Positions 57,379 to 64,000 of a stretch of 64,000 bases of DNA are shown one piece after another. This DNA comes from Mesonia aquimarina. GTDB lineage: Bacteria > Bacteroidota > Bacteroidia > Flavobacteriales > Flavobacteriaceae. A program made the translations under genes and the position numbers. The notes under the pieces are model-generated. The model worked only from the letters and a program-made list of their open reading frames with translations, had not been told where the DNA came from and ran no database searches. Each line of letters starts with the position of its first letter. The first letter of the stretch is position 1. The DNA lies in the NCBI RefSeq assembly GCF_003667275.1, contig NZ_RCNV01000011.1, forward strand, positions 1 through 64,000, written 5' to 3'.

Positions 57379-57868
57379 TATTTCAAATTTTTAAGGTTTC
57401 ATTTCAAAATTCAATTTTAGCTTTGTTCTAAACCGAATTTTTATGTCTTTTAATTTATTAATTTATTTTTCTTTTTTGAGGTAGAAATACTTTTAGAAAA
57501 TATTAAAATAAGTTGATTAGACTCATCTATTAATTCATCTAATTTCTCAATCTGTTTCAGTAGACTTGCTCCTTTTTGAATTCTTAAATTTGTTTTAGAC
57601 TCTCTTAGTTCCTTCAGACAAATTTGCATCTTATGAATATAATCCCTTGCTGATTGAGCAGCAATAGCTTCAGAATAATTTAATGCAACACTCGTAGCTG
57701 AACGTATTAATTGACCACATAAATGTTGAGATGCAAAACTTTCATCTGAATGCTTCGTTGCTTTAATACAACGTATAGCAAAATCAATTAATCTATTTTC
57801 TAATTCTTCCGAGGTCATATTTAATTCAAATTTGAAATATAAAATTTACAATTTCTAAGTTTGAAATA
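57379..57868. repeat. Imperfect inverted repeats bracketing the first four-helix-bundle gene
   Basis: TATTTCAAATTT (57379-57390) and AAGTTTGAAATA (57857-57868) are inverted copies, 11 of 12 matching. They enclose the four-helix-bundle gene at 57450-57818 in the 494-base paaH-paaG gap. AT-rich DNA makes chance pairing plausible. Confidence 0.45.
57450..57818 (-). CDS. Four-helix-bundle protein (S23/IVP family), copy 1
   Basis: The 122-residue product belongs to the four-helix-bundle family known from 23S rRNA intervening sequences. Family motifs: LIRSATSVALNYSEAIAAQS and DYIHKMQICLKELRESKTNL. Function unknown; some relatives bind nucleic acid. It lies between paaH and paaG in the same direction, with AT-rich inverted repeats on both sides. 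Neither rRNA nor a retroelement is near. It is paralogous to the gene at 58727-59098. Confidence 0.87.
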   Translation of the reverse strand: MTSEELENRLIDFAIRCIKATKHSDESFASQHLCGQLIRSATSVALNYSEAIAAQSARDYIHKMQICLKELRESKTNLRIQKGASLLKQIEKLDELIDESNQLILIFSKSISTSKKKNKLIN

Positions 57869-57870
57869 GT

Positions 57871-58653
57871 TTATTCTCCTTTAAAATTAGGTTTTCTTTT
57901 TTCGACAAAGGCATTTACGCCTTCTTTATAATCGGCTGTTGAAGCTGCTGCAATTTGATTTTTTGACTCCAAAGCTAATTGTTCTTCTAAATTATTTGTC
58001 AACGACTGATTGAGCGCTTCTTTTGTTAAGGCTAAAGCACGCGTGGGCATATTCGCTAATTTTTCAACTATTTTTGTACTTTCTTCTTCAAAATTTTCCG
58101 CTGAAAAATATTTGTAAATCATTCCGAGTTCTTCCGCTTCTTGCGCTGAAACTTTATCGCCTAACATCGCTAAAGCAGACGCTTTTTGAAAACCGATTAA
58201 TCTCGGTAAAAAGAACGTTCCCGCGCTATCGGGAATTAAACCGATTTTACTGAAAGCTTGAATAAATGCGGCGTGTTCTGAAGCGACTACAATATCACAA
58301 GCCAAAGCGATATTAGCTCCGGCTCCGGCAGCAACTCCATTTACCGCTGCAACTATTGGTTTTTCAATTGATCGGATTAGCTGAATAATCGGATTATAAT
58401 GCTCTTCTAAAATAGCTTTAAACCCCGGATTTAAATCAGGATCGGTGACTTCTTTTAAATCTTGACCGGCACAAAATGCTTTTCCGTTACCGCTTAGTAA
58501 AATTGCTCTAACTTCATTATTTTCAGCACATTTTTTTAATTCTTCTTGTAAAGAAAGAGCCATCTCCCGATTGAAGCTGTTAAAAACTTCCGGTCGATTT
58601 AAACTTATTTTTGCAACTTTATTCTGAATTTCAACTTGAATACTTTTACTCAT
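57871..58653 (-). CDS. paaG: 1,2-epoxyphenylacetyl-CoA isomerase
   Basis: Crotonase-fold isomerase converting the ring epoxide to oxepin-CoA and shifting a double bond later. The 260-residue product has FCAGQDLKE, the oxyanion loop AAVNGVAAGAGANIALACD and the catalytic segment SKIGLIPDSAGTFFLPR. The Asp in GLIPD is the PaaG-type acid; the alternative is the hydratase PaaF, but the motifs fit PaaG better. 53 bases and 73 bases separate it from the four-helix-bundle genes. Confidence 0.9.
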   Translation of the reverse strand: MSKSIQVEIQNKVAKISLNRPEVFNSFNREMALSLQEELKKCAENNEVRAILLSGNGKAFCAGQDLKEVTDPDLNPGFKAILEEHYNPIIQLIRSIEKPIVAAVNGVAAGAGANIALACDIVVASEHAAFIQAFSKIGLIPDSAGTFFLPRLIGFQKASALAMLGDKVSAQEAEELGMIYKYFSAENFEEESTKIVEKLANMPTRALALTKEALNQSLTNNLEEQLALESKNQIAAASTADYKEGVNAFVEKRKPNFKGE

Positions 58654-58670
58654 GGGAAATTATAAATATT

Positions 58671-59129
58671 AAATGTAAAATGATAAAGTCTAAAGTCTTT
58701 AAATTTTACATTTTTCGGTTTAAATTTTAAATTCTTTTTTGGCTTGAGGTTTTTATACTTGTGGTGAAAATCGCTACAAGTTCTTTGTTTTCTTTTATTA
58801 TAAATTCAAATTTATGGGGGAATTGAATTAAATTTGCTTGATTTAAAATTTCCAAATTCACTTGAGATTCTCTTAATTCTTTCAGGCAAACTTTCATTTT
58901 ATGAATAAAATCTTTTCTTGATTCCGCACTTTGTGCTTCGCCATAATTAAGAGCCGAAGAAGATGCAGACCTTATCAATTGTTTGATTAAGTGTTCTGCC
59001 GCATAATTTTTATGAAGCGCATTAACATTTTTAATCACCTCTGCCGAAAAATTCACTAAACGCTGCTGCAAATCGTAATCTTGCATTTTATTATTCATAA
59101 ACCACTTTTCACTTTCTACTTTTACATTT
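58671..59129. repeat. Inverted repeats bracketing the second four-helix-bundle gene
   Basis: AAATGTAAAATGATAAAGT (58671-58689) matches the complement of 59111-59129 at 16 of 19 positions; the first ten are exact. They flank the four-helix-bundle gene in the 493-base paaG-paaD gap. TTTTACATTTTTCGGTT also recurs as a direct repeat at 58704-58720, with a variant at 59120-59144. Confidence 0.6.
58727..59098 (-). CDS. Four-helix-bundle protein (S23/IVP family), copy 2
   Basis: The 123-residue product has the same family motifs as copy 1: LIRSASSSALNYGEAQSAES and DFIHKMKVCLKELRESQVNL. The two proteins share the central core but differ at both ends, so the duplication is not recent. It is placed between paaG and paaD, same direction. 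An ATG five codons in (MQDYDLQ) is an alternative start. Confidence 0.87.
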   Translation of the reverse strand: MNNKMQDYDLQQRLVNFSAEVIKNVNALHKNYAAEHLIKQLIRSASSSALNYGEAQSAESRKDFIHKMKVCLKELRESQVNLEILNQANLIQFPHKFEFIIKENKELVAIFTTSIKTSSQKRI

Positions 59130-59146
59130 TTCTGTTTTTCGGTTCT

Positions 59147-59647
59147 TTAAATTAAACATTTAAAATAATCGAATGGTTCTTGACAATCATTACATTTAAA
59201 TAATGCTTTGCAGGCCGTAGAACCAAACTGACTTACCATATGGGTATTTGTGGATTTACATTGCGGGCATTTTACAATTTGCTCTTCCCCTAATAAGGCT
59301 TTTTTATCTGAAGTTGCATCCATTGGCGGAGCAATCCCATATTCCTCCAAAGCTTTTCTACCTTCTTCTGTAATCCAATCGGAAGACCACGCGGGTGCTA
59401 AAATTAAGTTAACTTCAGCTTCGTAACCTGCTTCTTTTAAAGCTGCCTTTATATCATCACCAATTACATCCATCGCAGGACAACCGCTGTAGGTTGGGGT
59501 GATCTCAATTTTGGCTTTTTTACCGTCTAAGTTTGCGGACCGAACAACTCCTAAATCGATGATAGAAAGTACTGGGATTTCAGGATCCGAAACTTGTTTA
59601 AGAATCGGTTCTAATTCTTCTTCAATATGTACTTTTTCTTCTACCAT
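59147..59647 (-). CDS. paaD: Phenylacetyl-CoA epoxidase maturation protein PaaD
   Basis: The 166-residue product has a MIP18/DUF59 domain (VSDPEIPVLSIIDLGVVR, TPTYSGCPAMDVI) and a C-terminal zinc ribbon (CPQCKSTNTH, then FKCNDCQEPFDYFKC). PaaD is needed for iron-sulfur assembly of the reductase PaaE. 193 bases separate it from paaC. Confidence 0.93.
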   Translation of the reverse strand: MVEEKVHIEEELEPILKQVSDPEIPVLSIIDLGVVRSANLDGKKAKIEITPTYSGCPAMDVIGDDIKAALKEAGYEAEVNLILAPAWSSDWITEEGRKALEEYGIAPPMDATSDKKALLGEEQIVKCPQCKSTNTHMVSQFGSTACKALFKCNDCQEPFDYFKCLI

Positions 59648-59840
59648 TAAAAAATTTTAAATTATAAATGATGAATTTTAAATATAAAAGTAAAATCAAT
59701 TTAGATCGCTTGTTGGAAAACTTTTACATTTTTCGGATTTATATTTTATTTATGAGATGCTGAAACAAGCTCAGCATGACACTTAATTATAACTCTCTTT
59801 TGTTTTCTATACTTTTTAGATTCCTGTCTATGCAGGAATT
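59648..59840. repeat. paaD-paaC gap with inverted repeats and two hairpin repeats
   Basis: AAATATAAAAGT (59680-59691) faces ACTTTTACATTT (59720-59731), 11 of 12 pairing, followed by TTCGG. Next come the third copy of the 27-base hairpin repeat (59754-59780: GAGATGCTGAA, ACAAGC, TCAGCATGAC by parts) and the second ATTCCTG/CAGGAAT hairpin (59820-59839). Confidence 0.65.
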
Positions 59841-60596
59841 TTACCATTTCATTCCGGGATAGGTTCGTTGCATATATTGCATATCAGTTAACAAATACCC
59901 CATATGTTCTGAATGAATTCCTTTTTTACCGCCTTCTTGAAAATATTTTAATTCTGGAACTTCAAGTGTAGCTTCTTCTAAAATTTCAGCTACATTTTTA
60001 TAATAGGTTTCTTTTAATTTTGAAACATCTACTCCAATTCCTTCTTCAACTGCTTTTTTATCATCTTCAGTCAGGTGAAATAATTCATCTGTAAATCGCC
60101 ATAAATCATCTATTGCAGTTTGTATTTTCTGCTTGCTTTCTTCGGTTCCATCGCCTAAACGTTTAATCCAATCTGAAGAAAAGCGTTTATGATAACTTAC
60201 TTCTTTCAAGCTCTTTTTTGCAATAGCTACTAGAGTCTGATCGTGACTTTTTTGCATTTCAGTTAGTAATAAAAAGTGAAAATGATCAAACAAAAACTGT
60301 CTACCAATCACAAATGCAAAATCACGGTTAGGCTGCTCTACTAACAATACATTTAAATATTCACGTTCTGTACGCAAAAAAGCAATATCATCTTCGGTTA
60401 TTTCTTTCTCAGAAAGTTGAGCGGCATATTGAAAATAACTGCGCACTTGCCCAAATAAATCTAAGGAAATATTAGTTGTAGCAATATCCACTTCTAAAGT
60501 CGGTCCATGCCCGGTTAATTCTCCTAAACGTTGACCAAGAATTAATGCGTTATCGGCAATGCCGTAGATGTATTTTATTAAAAAATCTTTATTCAT
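59841..60596 (-). CDS. paaC: Phenylacetyl-CoA epoxidase subunit PaaC
   Basis: Structural, non-catalytic ferritin-like partner of PaaA in the epoxidase. The 251-residue helical product has DNALILGQRLGELTGHGPTL at the start and KEVSYHKRFSSDWIKRLGDG in the middle, as in other PaaC proteins. It lies in the standard order between paaB and paaD. Confidence 0.94.
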   Translation of the reverse strand: MNKDFLIKYIYGIADNALILGQRLGELTGHGPTLEVDIATTNISLDLFGQVRSYFQYAAQLSEKEITEDDIAFLRTEREYLNVLLVEQPNRDFAFVIGRQFLFDHFHFLLLTEMQKSHDQTLVAIAKKSLKEVSYHKRFSSDWIKRLGDGTEESKQKIQTAIDDLWRFTDELFHLTEDDKKAVEEGIGVDVSKLKETYYKNVAEILEEATLEVPELKYFQEGGKKGIHSEHMGYLLTDMQYMQRTYPGMKW

Positions 60597-60611
60597 TTTG
60601 ATTAATTTTCA

Positions 60612-60684
60612 AACCGAAAAATTTAAAATGTAAAACGCTAAGCTCAAAATCCGATTAACGAAAACACTTTTAACTTTTACATTT
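60612..60684. repeat. AT-rich inverted repeat between paaC and paaB
   Basis: AACCGAAAAATTTAAAATG and TAAAA (60612-60635) contain the exact decamer AAATGTAAAA (60626-60635), which pairs perfectly with TTTTACATTT (60675-60684). The intervening 39 bases could form a loop. Confidence 0.65.
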
Positions 60685-60710
60685 GTTATTTTTCATTTAA
60701 AATTTGCGTT

Positions 60711-61013
60711 TTACATATGTTTTACCTCATCCGGTAAATCGTAAAATGTAGGGTGACGGTAGACTTTGTCTGAAGCAGGTTCAAACATTTCTCCGTTTTC
60801 ATCAGGATTAGAAGCTTTAATATTTTTGGCTTCAACCACCCAAATGCTTACGCCTTCATTTCTTCGGGTATACACATCGCGTGCATTCTCTAAAGCCATT
60901 TCTGCATCTGCAGCATGTAAACTTCCAAAATGACGATGCTCTAAACCGTTTTTACTTCGAACAAACACTTCAAAAAGCGGCCATTCTTTTTTATTTTTTT
61001 TATTATCTGACAT
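60711..61013 (-). CDS. paaB: Phenylacetyl-CoA epoxidase subunit PaaB
   Basis: Small 100-residue subunit that holds two PaaAC pairs together. Typical blocks: WPLFEVFVRSKNGLEHRHFG, SLHAADAEMALENARDVYTRR and the C-terminal HPTFYDLPDEVKHM. It lies in standard order. Confidence 0.95.
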   Translation of the reverse strand: MSDNKKNKKEWPLFEVFVRSKNGLEHRHFGSLHAADAEMALENARDVYTRRNEGVSIWVVEAKNIKASNPDENGEMFEPASDKVYRHPTFYDLPDEVKHM

Positions 61014-61021
61014 ATATTTTT

Positions 61022-61119
61022 AGTATTTAGTGATTAGAATTTAGAATTGAGTTCTTAAGCTATATTTCCCTTATTTTGAAAAATTAATATTTTACTCATT
61101 ACTCAATTCTCAGTACTTA
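61022..61119. repeat. Inverted repeat between paaB and paaA
   Basis: AGAATTGAGT (61043-61052) pairs exactly with ACTCAATTCT (61101-61110); AGTATTTAG on the left and CAGTACTTA on the right extend the arms loosely. Confidence 0.55.
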
Positions 61120-61120
61120 A

Positions 61121-62077
61121 TCAAACTGCTTGTTTCACTTTTTTATCAGCTTGCTTATCTGCATGAGCCATTGCTGCATCTCTTACCCACTGACCGTTTT
61201 CCCAGGCATTTACTCTAGTTTGCATACGTTCTTTATTACAAGGACCATGACCTTTTACAACTTGCCAAAATTCATCCCAGTCTATTTTTCCAAAATCATA
61301 ATGACCCGTTTCCTCGTTCCATTTTAAATCTTCATCCGGAACTGTAATTCCTAAAATATCGGCTTGTGGAACCGTCTGATCAATAAACTGCTGACGTAAT
61401 TCATCGTTGGTTTTACGTTTTAGCTTCCATTTCATAGATTGTTCGGTATGCGTAGAAGCATCATCTGTTGGACCAAGCATCATTAAAGACGGCCACCACC
61501 AGCGATTTAACGCATCTTGCGCCATTTGTTTCTGCTCCTCGGTTCCATTACACAAGGTTAGCATAATTTCATAACCTTGACGTTGGTGAAAACTTTCTTC
61601 TTTACATACTCTCACCATTGCCCGCGCGTATGGTCCAAATGAAGTATTACATAAGGGAACCTGATTGATAATTGCAGCGCCATCGACTAACCAACCAATC
61701 GCACCAATATCTGCCCACGTAATAGTTGGGTAATTAAAAATACTGGAGTATTTTGCTTTTCCAGAATGCAATTGCTCAAACATCTCATCTCGCGAAATTC
61801 CCAAGGTTTCTGTTGCACTATATAAATACAACCCGTGACCGGCTTCATCTTGAACTTTTGCCAATAAAGCCACTTTTCTTCTTAAAGAGGGAGCTCGGGT
61901 AATCCAATTTCCTTCGGGTAACATCCCTACAATTTCTGAATGCGCATGCTGAGACATTTGTCGAATATGGGTTTTTCGGTACTTCTCTGGCATCCAATCT
62001 TTGGGTTCTATTTTTTCATCTCGAGCAATTTTTGCTTCGAAAATTTCTTCTAAATTTTTCACTTCTTTCTCACTCAT
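61121..62077 (-). CDS. paaA: Phenylacetyl-CoA epoxidase catalytic subunit PaaA
   Basis: Di-iron monooxygenase subunit that epoxidises the aromatic ring of phenylacetyl-CoA. The 318-residue product has the carboxylate-bridged di-iron ligands in [20 protein letters not shown] and [17 protein letters not shown], and the typical [14 protein letters not shown]. Length and blocks match PaaA. Confidence 0.96.
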   Translation of the reverse strand: MSEKEVKNLEEIFEAKIARDEKIEPKDWMPEKYRKTHIRQMSQHAHSEIVGMLPEGNWITRAPSLRRKVALLAKVQDEAGHGLYLYSATETLGISRDEMFEQLHSGKAKYSSIFNYPTITWADIGAIGWLVDGAAIINQVPLCNTSFGPYARAMVRVCKEESFHQRQGYEIMLTLCNGTEEQKQMAQDALNRWWWPSLMMLGPTDDASTHTEQSMKWKLKRKTNDELRQQFIDQTVPQADILGITVPDEDLKWNEETGHYDFGKIDWDEFWQVVKGHGPCNKERMQTRVNAWENGQWVRDAAMAHADKQADKKVKQAV

Positions 62078-62092
62078 CTTCTTTTGTTTTAT

Positions 62093-62136
62093 GTTTAAAG
62101 TGTTAAGTTAAGTGTTTAAAGCTTTACACTTCAAAC
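62093..62136. repeat. Inverted repeat between paaA and paaE
   Basis: GTTTAAAGTGT (62093-62103) and ACACTTCAAAC (62126-62136) pair at 10 of 11 positions, with a TAAAGCTTTA palindrome between them. Confidence 0.5.
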
Positions 62137-62159
62137 TTAAACTTGCGACTTTGAACAGA

Positions 62160-63233
62160 TTATACATCAAAATCTACAACTACTTTTTCTGAAGTTGGTA
62201 CCGATTGGCAACTCAACACAAAATTAGCTGCAACCTCATCATCTTCTAAGGCATAATTAGTTTTCATTTCTACAGAACCTTCAACCAACTTACATTTACA
62301 AGTACTGCAAACGCCACCTTTACAAGCAAAAGGCAAATCTGCCCCAGCTCCTAAAGCAGCATCCAATATATTATCGTAATCGTCCGTCATTCCAAAATGG
62401 AATTCTTTTCCGCCATCGAGAACCGTTACTTCTGTTCCTTCAAACTTATGCTCGATCGCTTTTGCTGCACGCTTTTTATCTTCATCAGAAAGCCCGGTAA
62501 CAAATAACTCATAATGAATTTTTTCTTTTGACAAACCTGCTTTTTGAAGTTCGTCACGGATAAGAAAAATCATTTGCTCGGGTCCGCAGATAAAGCATTC
62601 GGCTGTATCCTCTATATCAATAAGTGAACGTGTTAATTGCTGAATTTTTTCTTCATCAAACCTTCCATTAAACAATGGAATATCACGTTGCTCGCGGGTT
62701 AGAAAATAATAAATCTCAAACCTTCCAAAATACTTATTTCTAAGCTGTTCCAATTCTTCTTTAAAGATAATGGATTTTGCATTTTTATTCAAATAAAATA
62801 GCTTAAAGGTACTATTGGGCTCTAAAGCCAAATGCGTTTTTATCATCGAAAGAATTGGCGTAATCCCACTTCCCGCTGCAAAAACAATATAGTTCTTCTC
62901 GTCTTCAACATCAACATGAACCCCAAATTCTCCGCTTGGCTTCATTATCTCTAACTTGTCGCCAGCATTTAACTCTTCATTGATATAGGTTGAAAATTTA
63001 CCGGTAGGAATTTGTTTTACCGCTACACGCCACTCATCGTCAACAGGACTTGAACATAATGAATAAGAACGTCTTACATCTTCACCACCAATAATTTTCT
63101 TTAAGGTTAAATGTTGCCCTTGGTGATAAGTAAATTCTTCTTTTAAATTATCGGGTACGTTAAAAGAAACAACCGTACAATCTGAAGTTTCTTTGTAAAC
63201 GTCTTTTACTTGTATTTCGTAAAATTTTGCCAT
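62160..63233 (-). CDS. paaE: Phenylacetyl-CoA epoxidase reductase PaaE
   Basis: Flavin and 2Fe-2S reductase that passes electrons from NADPH to PaaA. The 357-residue product has the FAD motif RRSYSLCSSP, the NADPH segment AAGSGITPILSMI, and a C-terminal plant-type ferredoxin with cysteines in CKGGVCSTCKCKL and LSCQSV. I chose ATG at 63233 (MAKFYEIQV); the TTG 8 codons upstream lies in the promoter region. First gene of the paa operon, directly after the palindromic operator. Confidence 0.95.
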   Translation of the reverse strand: MAKFYEIQVKDVYKETSDCTVVSFNVPDNLKEEFTYHQGQHLTLKKIIGGEDVRRSYSLCSSPVDDEWRVAVKQIPTGKFSTYINEELNAGDKLEIMKPSGEFGVHVDVEDEKNYIVFAAGSGITPILSMIKTHLALEPNSTFKLFYLNKNAKSIIFKEELEQLRNKYFGRFEIYYFLTREQRDIPLFNGRFDEEKIQQLTRSLIDIEDTAECFICGPEQMIFLIRDELQKAGLSKEKIHYELFVTGLSDEDKKRAAKAIEHKFEGTEVTVLDGGKEFHFGMTDDYDNILDAALGAGADLPFACKGGVCSTCKCKLVEGSVEMKTNYALEDDEVAANFVLSCQSVPTSEKVVVDFDV

Positions 63234-63250
63234 GCGTTTATTTATAGTGA

Positions 63251-63286
63251 CAAACAAAACTAACGATTGTTAGTTTTGTTTGCAAA
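63251..63286 (-). promoter_or_regulatory. Promoter of the paa operon with a palindromic TetR-type operator
   Basis: CAAACAAAACTAAC (63251-63264) is the exact complement of 63269-63282, with 4 bases between, a 32-base inverted repeat. On the minus strand it contains the -7 box TAGTTTTG (63255-63262), and TTTG (63283-63286) sits 20 bases upstream as -33. A repressor on the dyad would block the promoter. The TetR gene is next to it. Confidence 0.8.
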
Positions 63287-63302
63287 TTATAGGTGTTAAA
63301 TA

Positions 63303-63872
63303 TTATTTAATGACTCCTGAAAGCAGTATTTGCCTTAAATCTTGCTTTATTTTTTCTTCATTAAAATTATTATTTTTTGAGTACCATAAATATAAGGTAC
63401 GCAAAGTGGAAAGTAATGAAAATAATGTGATTTCGAGATCTGTACTTTTTAATTCGTTTTGCTTCATTCCCTCTCCTAGAATTTCTCGAACTTTAAATTC
63501 GTAGGCATTACGTAATGTTAAATATTGTTGTTTATTAGCTTTATCTAGATGCATCCAGTCATTATTCATACAAGCTAGAAAATCTGTTTTTTTTAGGGTG
63601 ATTTCAATATGATTTTCTACAATTGCTTCTAATTTTTTTGTTGTGGAAATTTCCTGTGGAAAAACGCGGGTAATGTGTTCGGTAAAATTTTCGGCTACGT
63701 CTAAAATAATGTATCCTAAAATTTCTTGTTTTGATGCAATATGATTATATAAACTAGAAGCTTTTATACCTAATGATTCTGCTAAATCTCTCATAGATAC
63801 CGCATTGTAGCCTTTTTCTTTAAACAACCGGGCTGCGGTATGAATGATTTCTTTTTTACGTTCTGTTTTCAT
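63303..63872 (-). CDS. TetR family regulator, probable PaaR-type repressor of the paa operon
   Basis: The 189-residue product has an N-terminal HTH: RKKEIIHTAARLFKEKGYNA and MRDLAESLGIKASSLYNHI, followed by a ligand domain of about 130 residues. TetR regulators respond to phenylacetyl-CoA in other paa operons; that ligand here is inferred. I chose ATG at 63872 (MKTERKK). It is transcribed in the same direction as paaE, with the promoter-operator in the 69-base gap. Confidence 0.9.
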   Translation of the reverse strand: MKTERKKEIIHTAARLFKEKGYNAVSMRDLAESLGIKASSLYNHIASKQEILGYIILDVAENFTEHITRVFPQEISTTKKLEAIVENHIEITLKKTDFLACMNNDWMHLDKANKQQYLTLRNAYEFKVREILGEGMKQNELKSTDLEITLFSLLSTLRTLYLWYSKNNNFNEEKIKQDLRQILLSGVIK

Positions 63873-63915
63873 AAAAGGCAAGATAATATTTTAGCCGATT
63901 TTATTATACTTTTCC

Positions 63916-64000
63916 TTATAAATTCAACTCATTGAAGCCTGAAGAACTGCTTAATTCTTCATTGTTATACACCAATGTCCACCCCATAGAGTTGGTTAAT
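63916..64000 (-). CDS. Possible C-terminal end of a gene entering from the right edge
   Basis: An open frame of 27 codons with a stop at 63916 reads ...TNSMGWTLVYNNEELSSSS, then GFNELNL. It is the only frame open to the edge that gives a reasonable composition. Too short to name. Confidence 0.35.
   Translation of the reverse strand, partial: LTNSMGWTLVYNNEELSSSSGFNELNL

Noticed and set aside
57450-59098. Four-helix-bundle genes as diversity-generating retroelement accessory (Avd-like) or rRNA intervening sequence
   Set aside because: No reverse transcriptase, template or variable repeat, and no rRNA gene is present in the window.
51307-63872. The phenylacetate operon as a new pathway
   Set aside because: Enzyme order and motifs match the established aerobic phenylacetyl-CoA pathway; only the inserts and fusion are unusual.

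Overview
The window is chromosomal DNA from a member of the Bacteroidota, most likely a marine or environmental Flavobacteriaceae. The grounds are: AT-rich intergenic DNA, promoters of the TAnnTTTG (-7) type, no obvious Shine-Dalgarno sites, a fused secDF, a short 287-residue primary sigma factor, Type IX secretion (T9SS) proteins, a PID-CTERM small protein, an arsenic operon containing DUF6428, and YpdA. No phage, insertion sequence, CRISPR array or rRNA operon is visible. It reads as ordinary core chromosome with an arsenic-resistance operon and a phenylacetate operon.

Layout. 1-3127 (-): N-terminal 1042 residues of a giant cell-surface protein (CUB-like, PKD, choice-of-anchor-L, then about 100-residue repeats) cut by the window edge. 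3.3-7.2 kb (+): folE, cysS, yidD, lgt and a DUF192 lipoprotein. 7.6-15 kb (-): secDF, mdh, a DUF6588 gene broken by one base in a poly-T tract, and gyrB. 15.2-15.8 kb (+): a DUF2911 protein, followed by a nested repeat/terminator. 15.9-18.6 kb (-): arsenic operon arsR, DUF6428, acr3 and arsenate-reductase-like phosphatase, with two matching palindromic operators; then queE. 19.4-24.8 kb (+): lipoproteins (one an inorganic pyrophosphatase), a hydrolase, rluF, and small conserved genes. 24.9-31.6 kb: folD and ffh (-), rpoD (+), lplA (-), a BLUF photoreceptor, rpe and ypdA (+). 31.7-37.3 kb: NYN-LOTUS protein, GlcG-like protein, M90 peptidase, an overlapping M20 amidohydrolase and alanine-racemase-like pair, and a flavoprotein. 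37.3-46.3 kb (-): small membrane proteins and lipoproteins, two tRNA-Val genes, the exbB-exbD-tonB-like-folC operon, nhaB, glutamate dehydrogenase and anmK. 46.4-47.6 kb (+): acyl-CoA dehydrogenase. 47.6-51 kb (-): a T9SS-secreted protein with a PID-CTERM partner.

The last 12.6 kb (51.3-63.9 kb, -) is a phenylacetyl-CoA degradation operon, promoter first: tetR | paaE-A-B-C-D-[four-helix-bundle gene]-G-[four-helix-bundle gene]-H-[membrane protein]-I-J-Z. PaaABC(D)E epoxidise phenylacetyl-CoA, PaaG isomerises the epoxide to the oxepin, PaaZ opens and oxidises the ring, PaaJ and PaaH carry out beta-oxidation, and PaaI hydrolyses stalled thioesters. paaK (CoA ligase) and paaF are not in the window. 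A 32-bp palindrome sits across the -7 box in front of paaE, just after the TetR gene, and is the obvious operator.

The least explained structure is inside this operon. Almost every long intergenic gap carries AT-rich inverted repeats, seven of them exact copies of one decamer (AAATGTAAAA or its complement), and two gaps of 493-494 bp each contain a paralogous four-helix-bundle gene bracketed by inverted repeats. That pattern, the hairpin repeat family with compensatory changes, the PaaZ-DUF1569 fusion, and the lipoprotein pyrophosphatase are the items most worth a second look.
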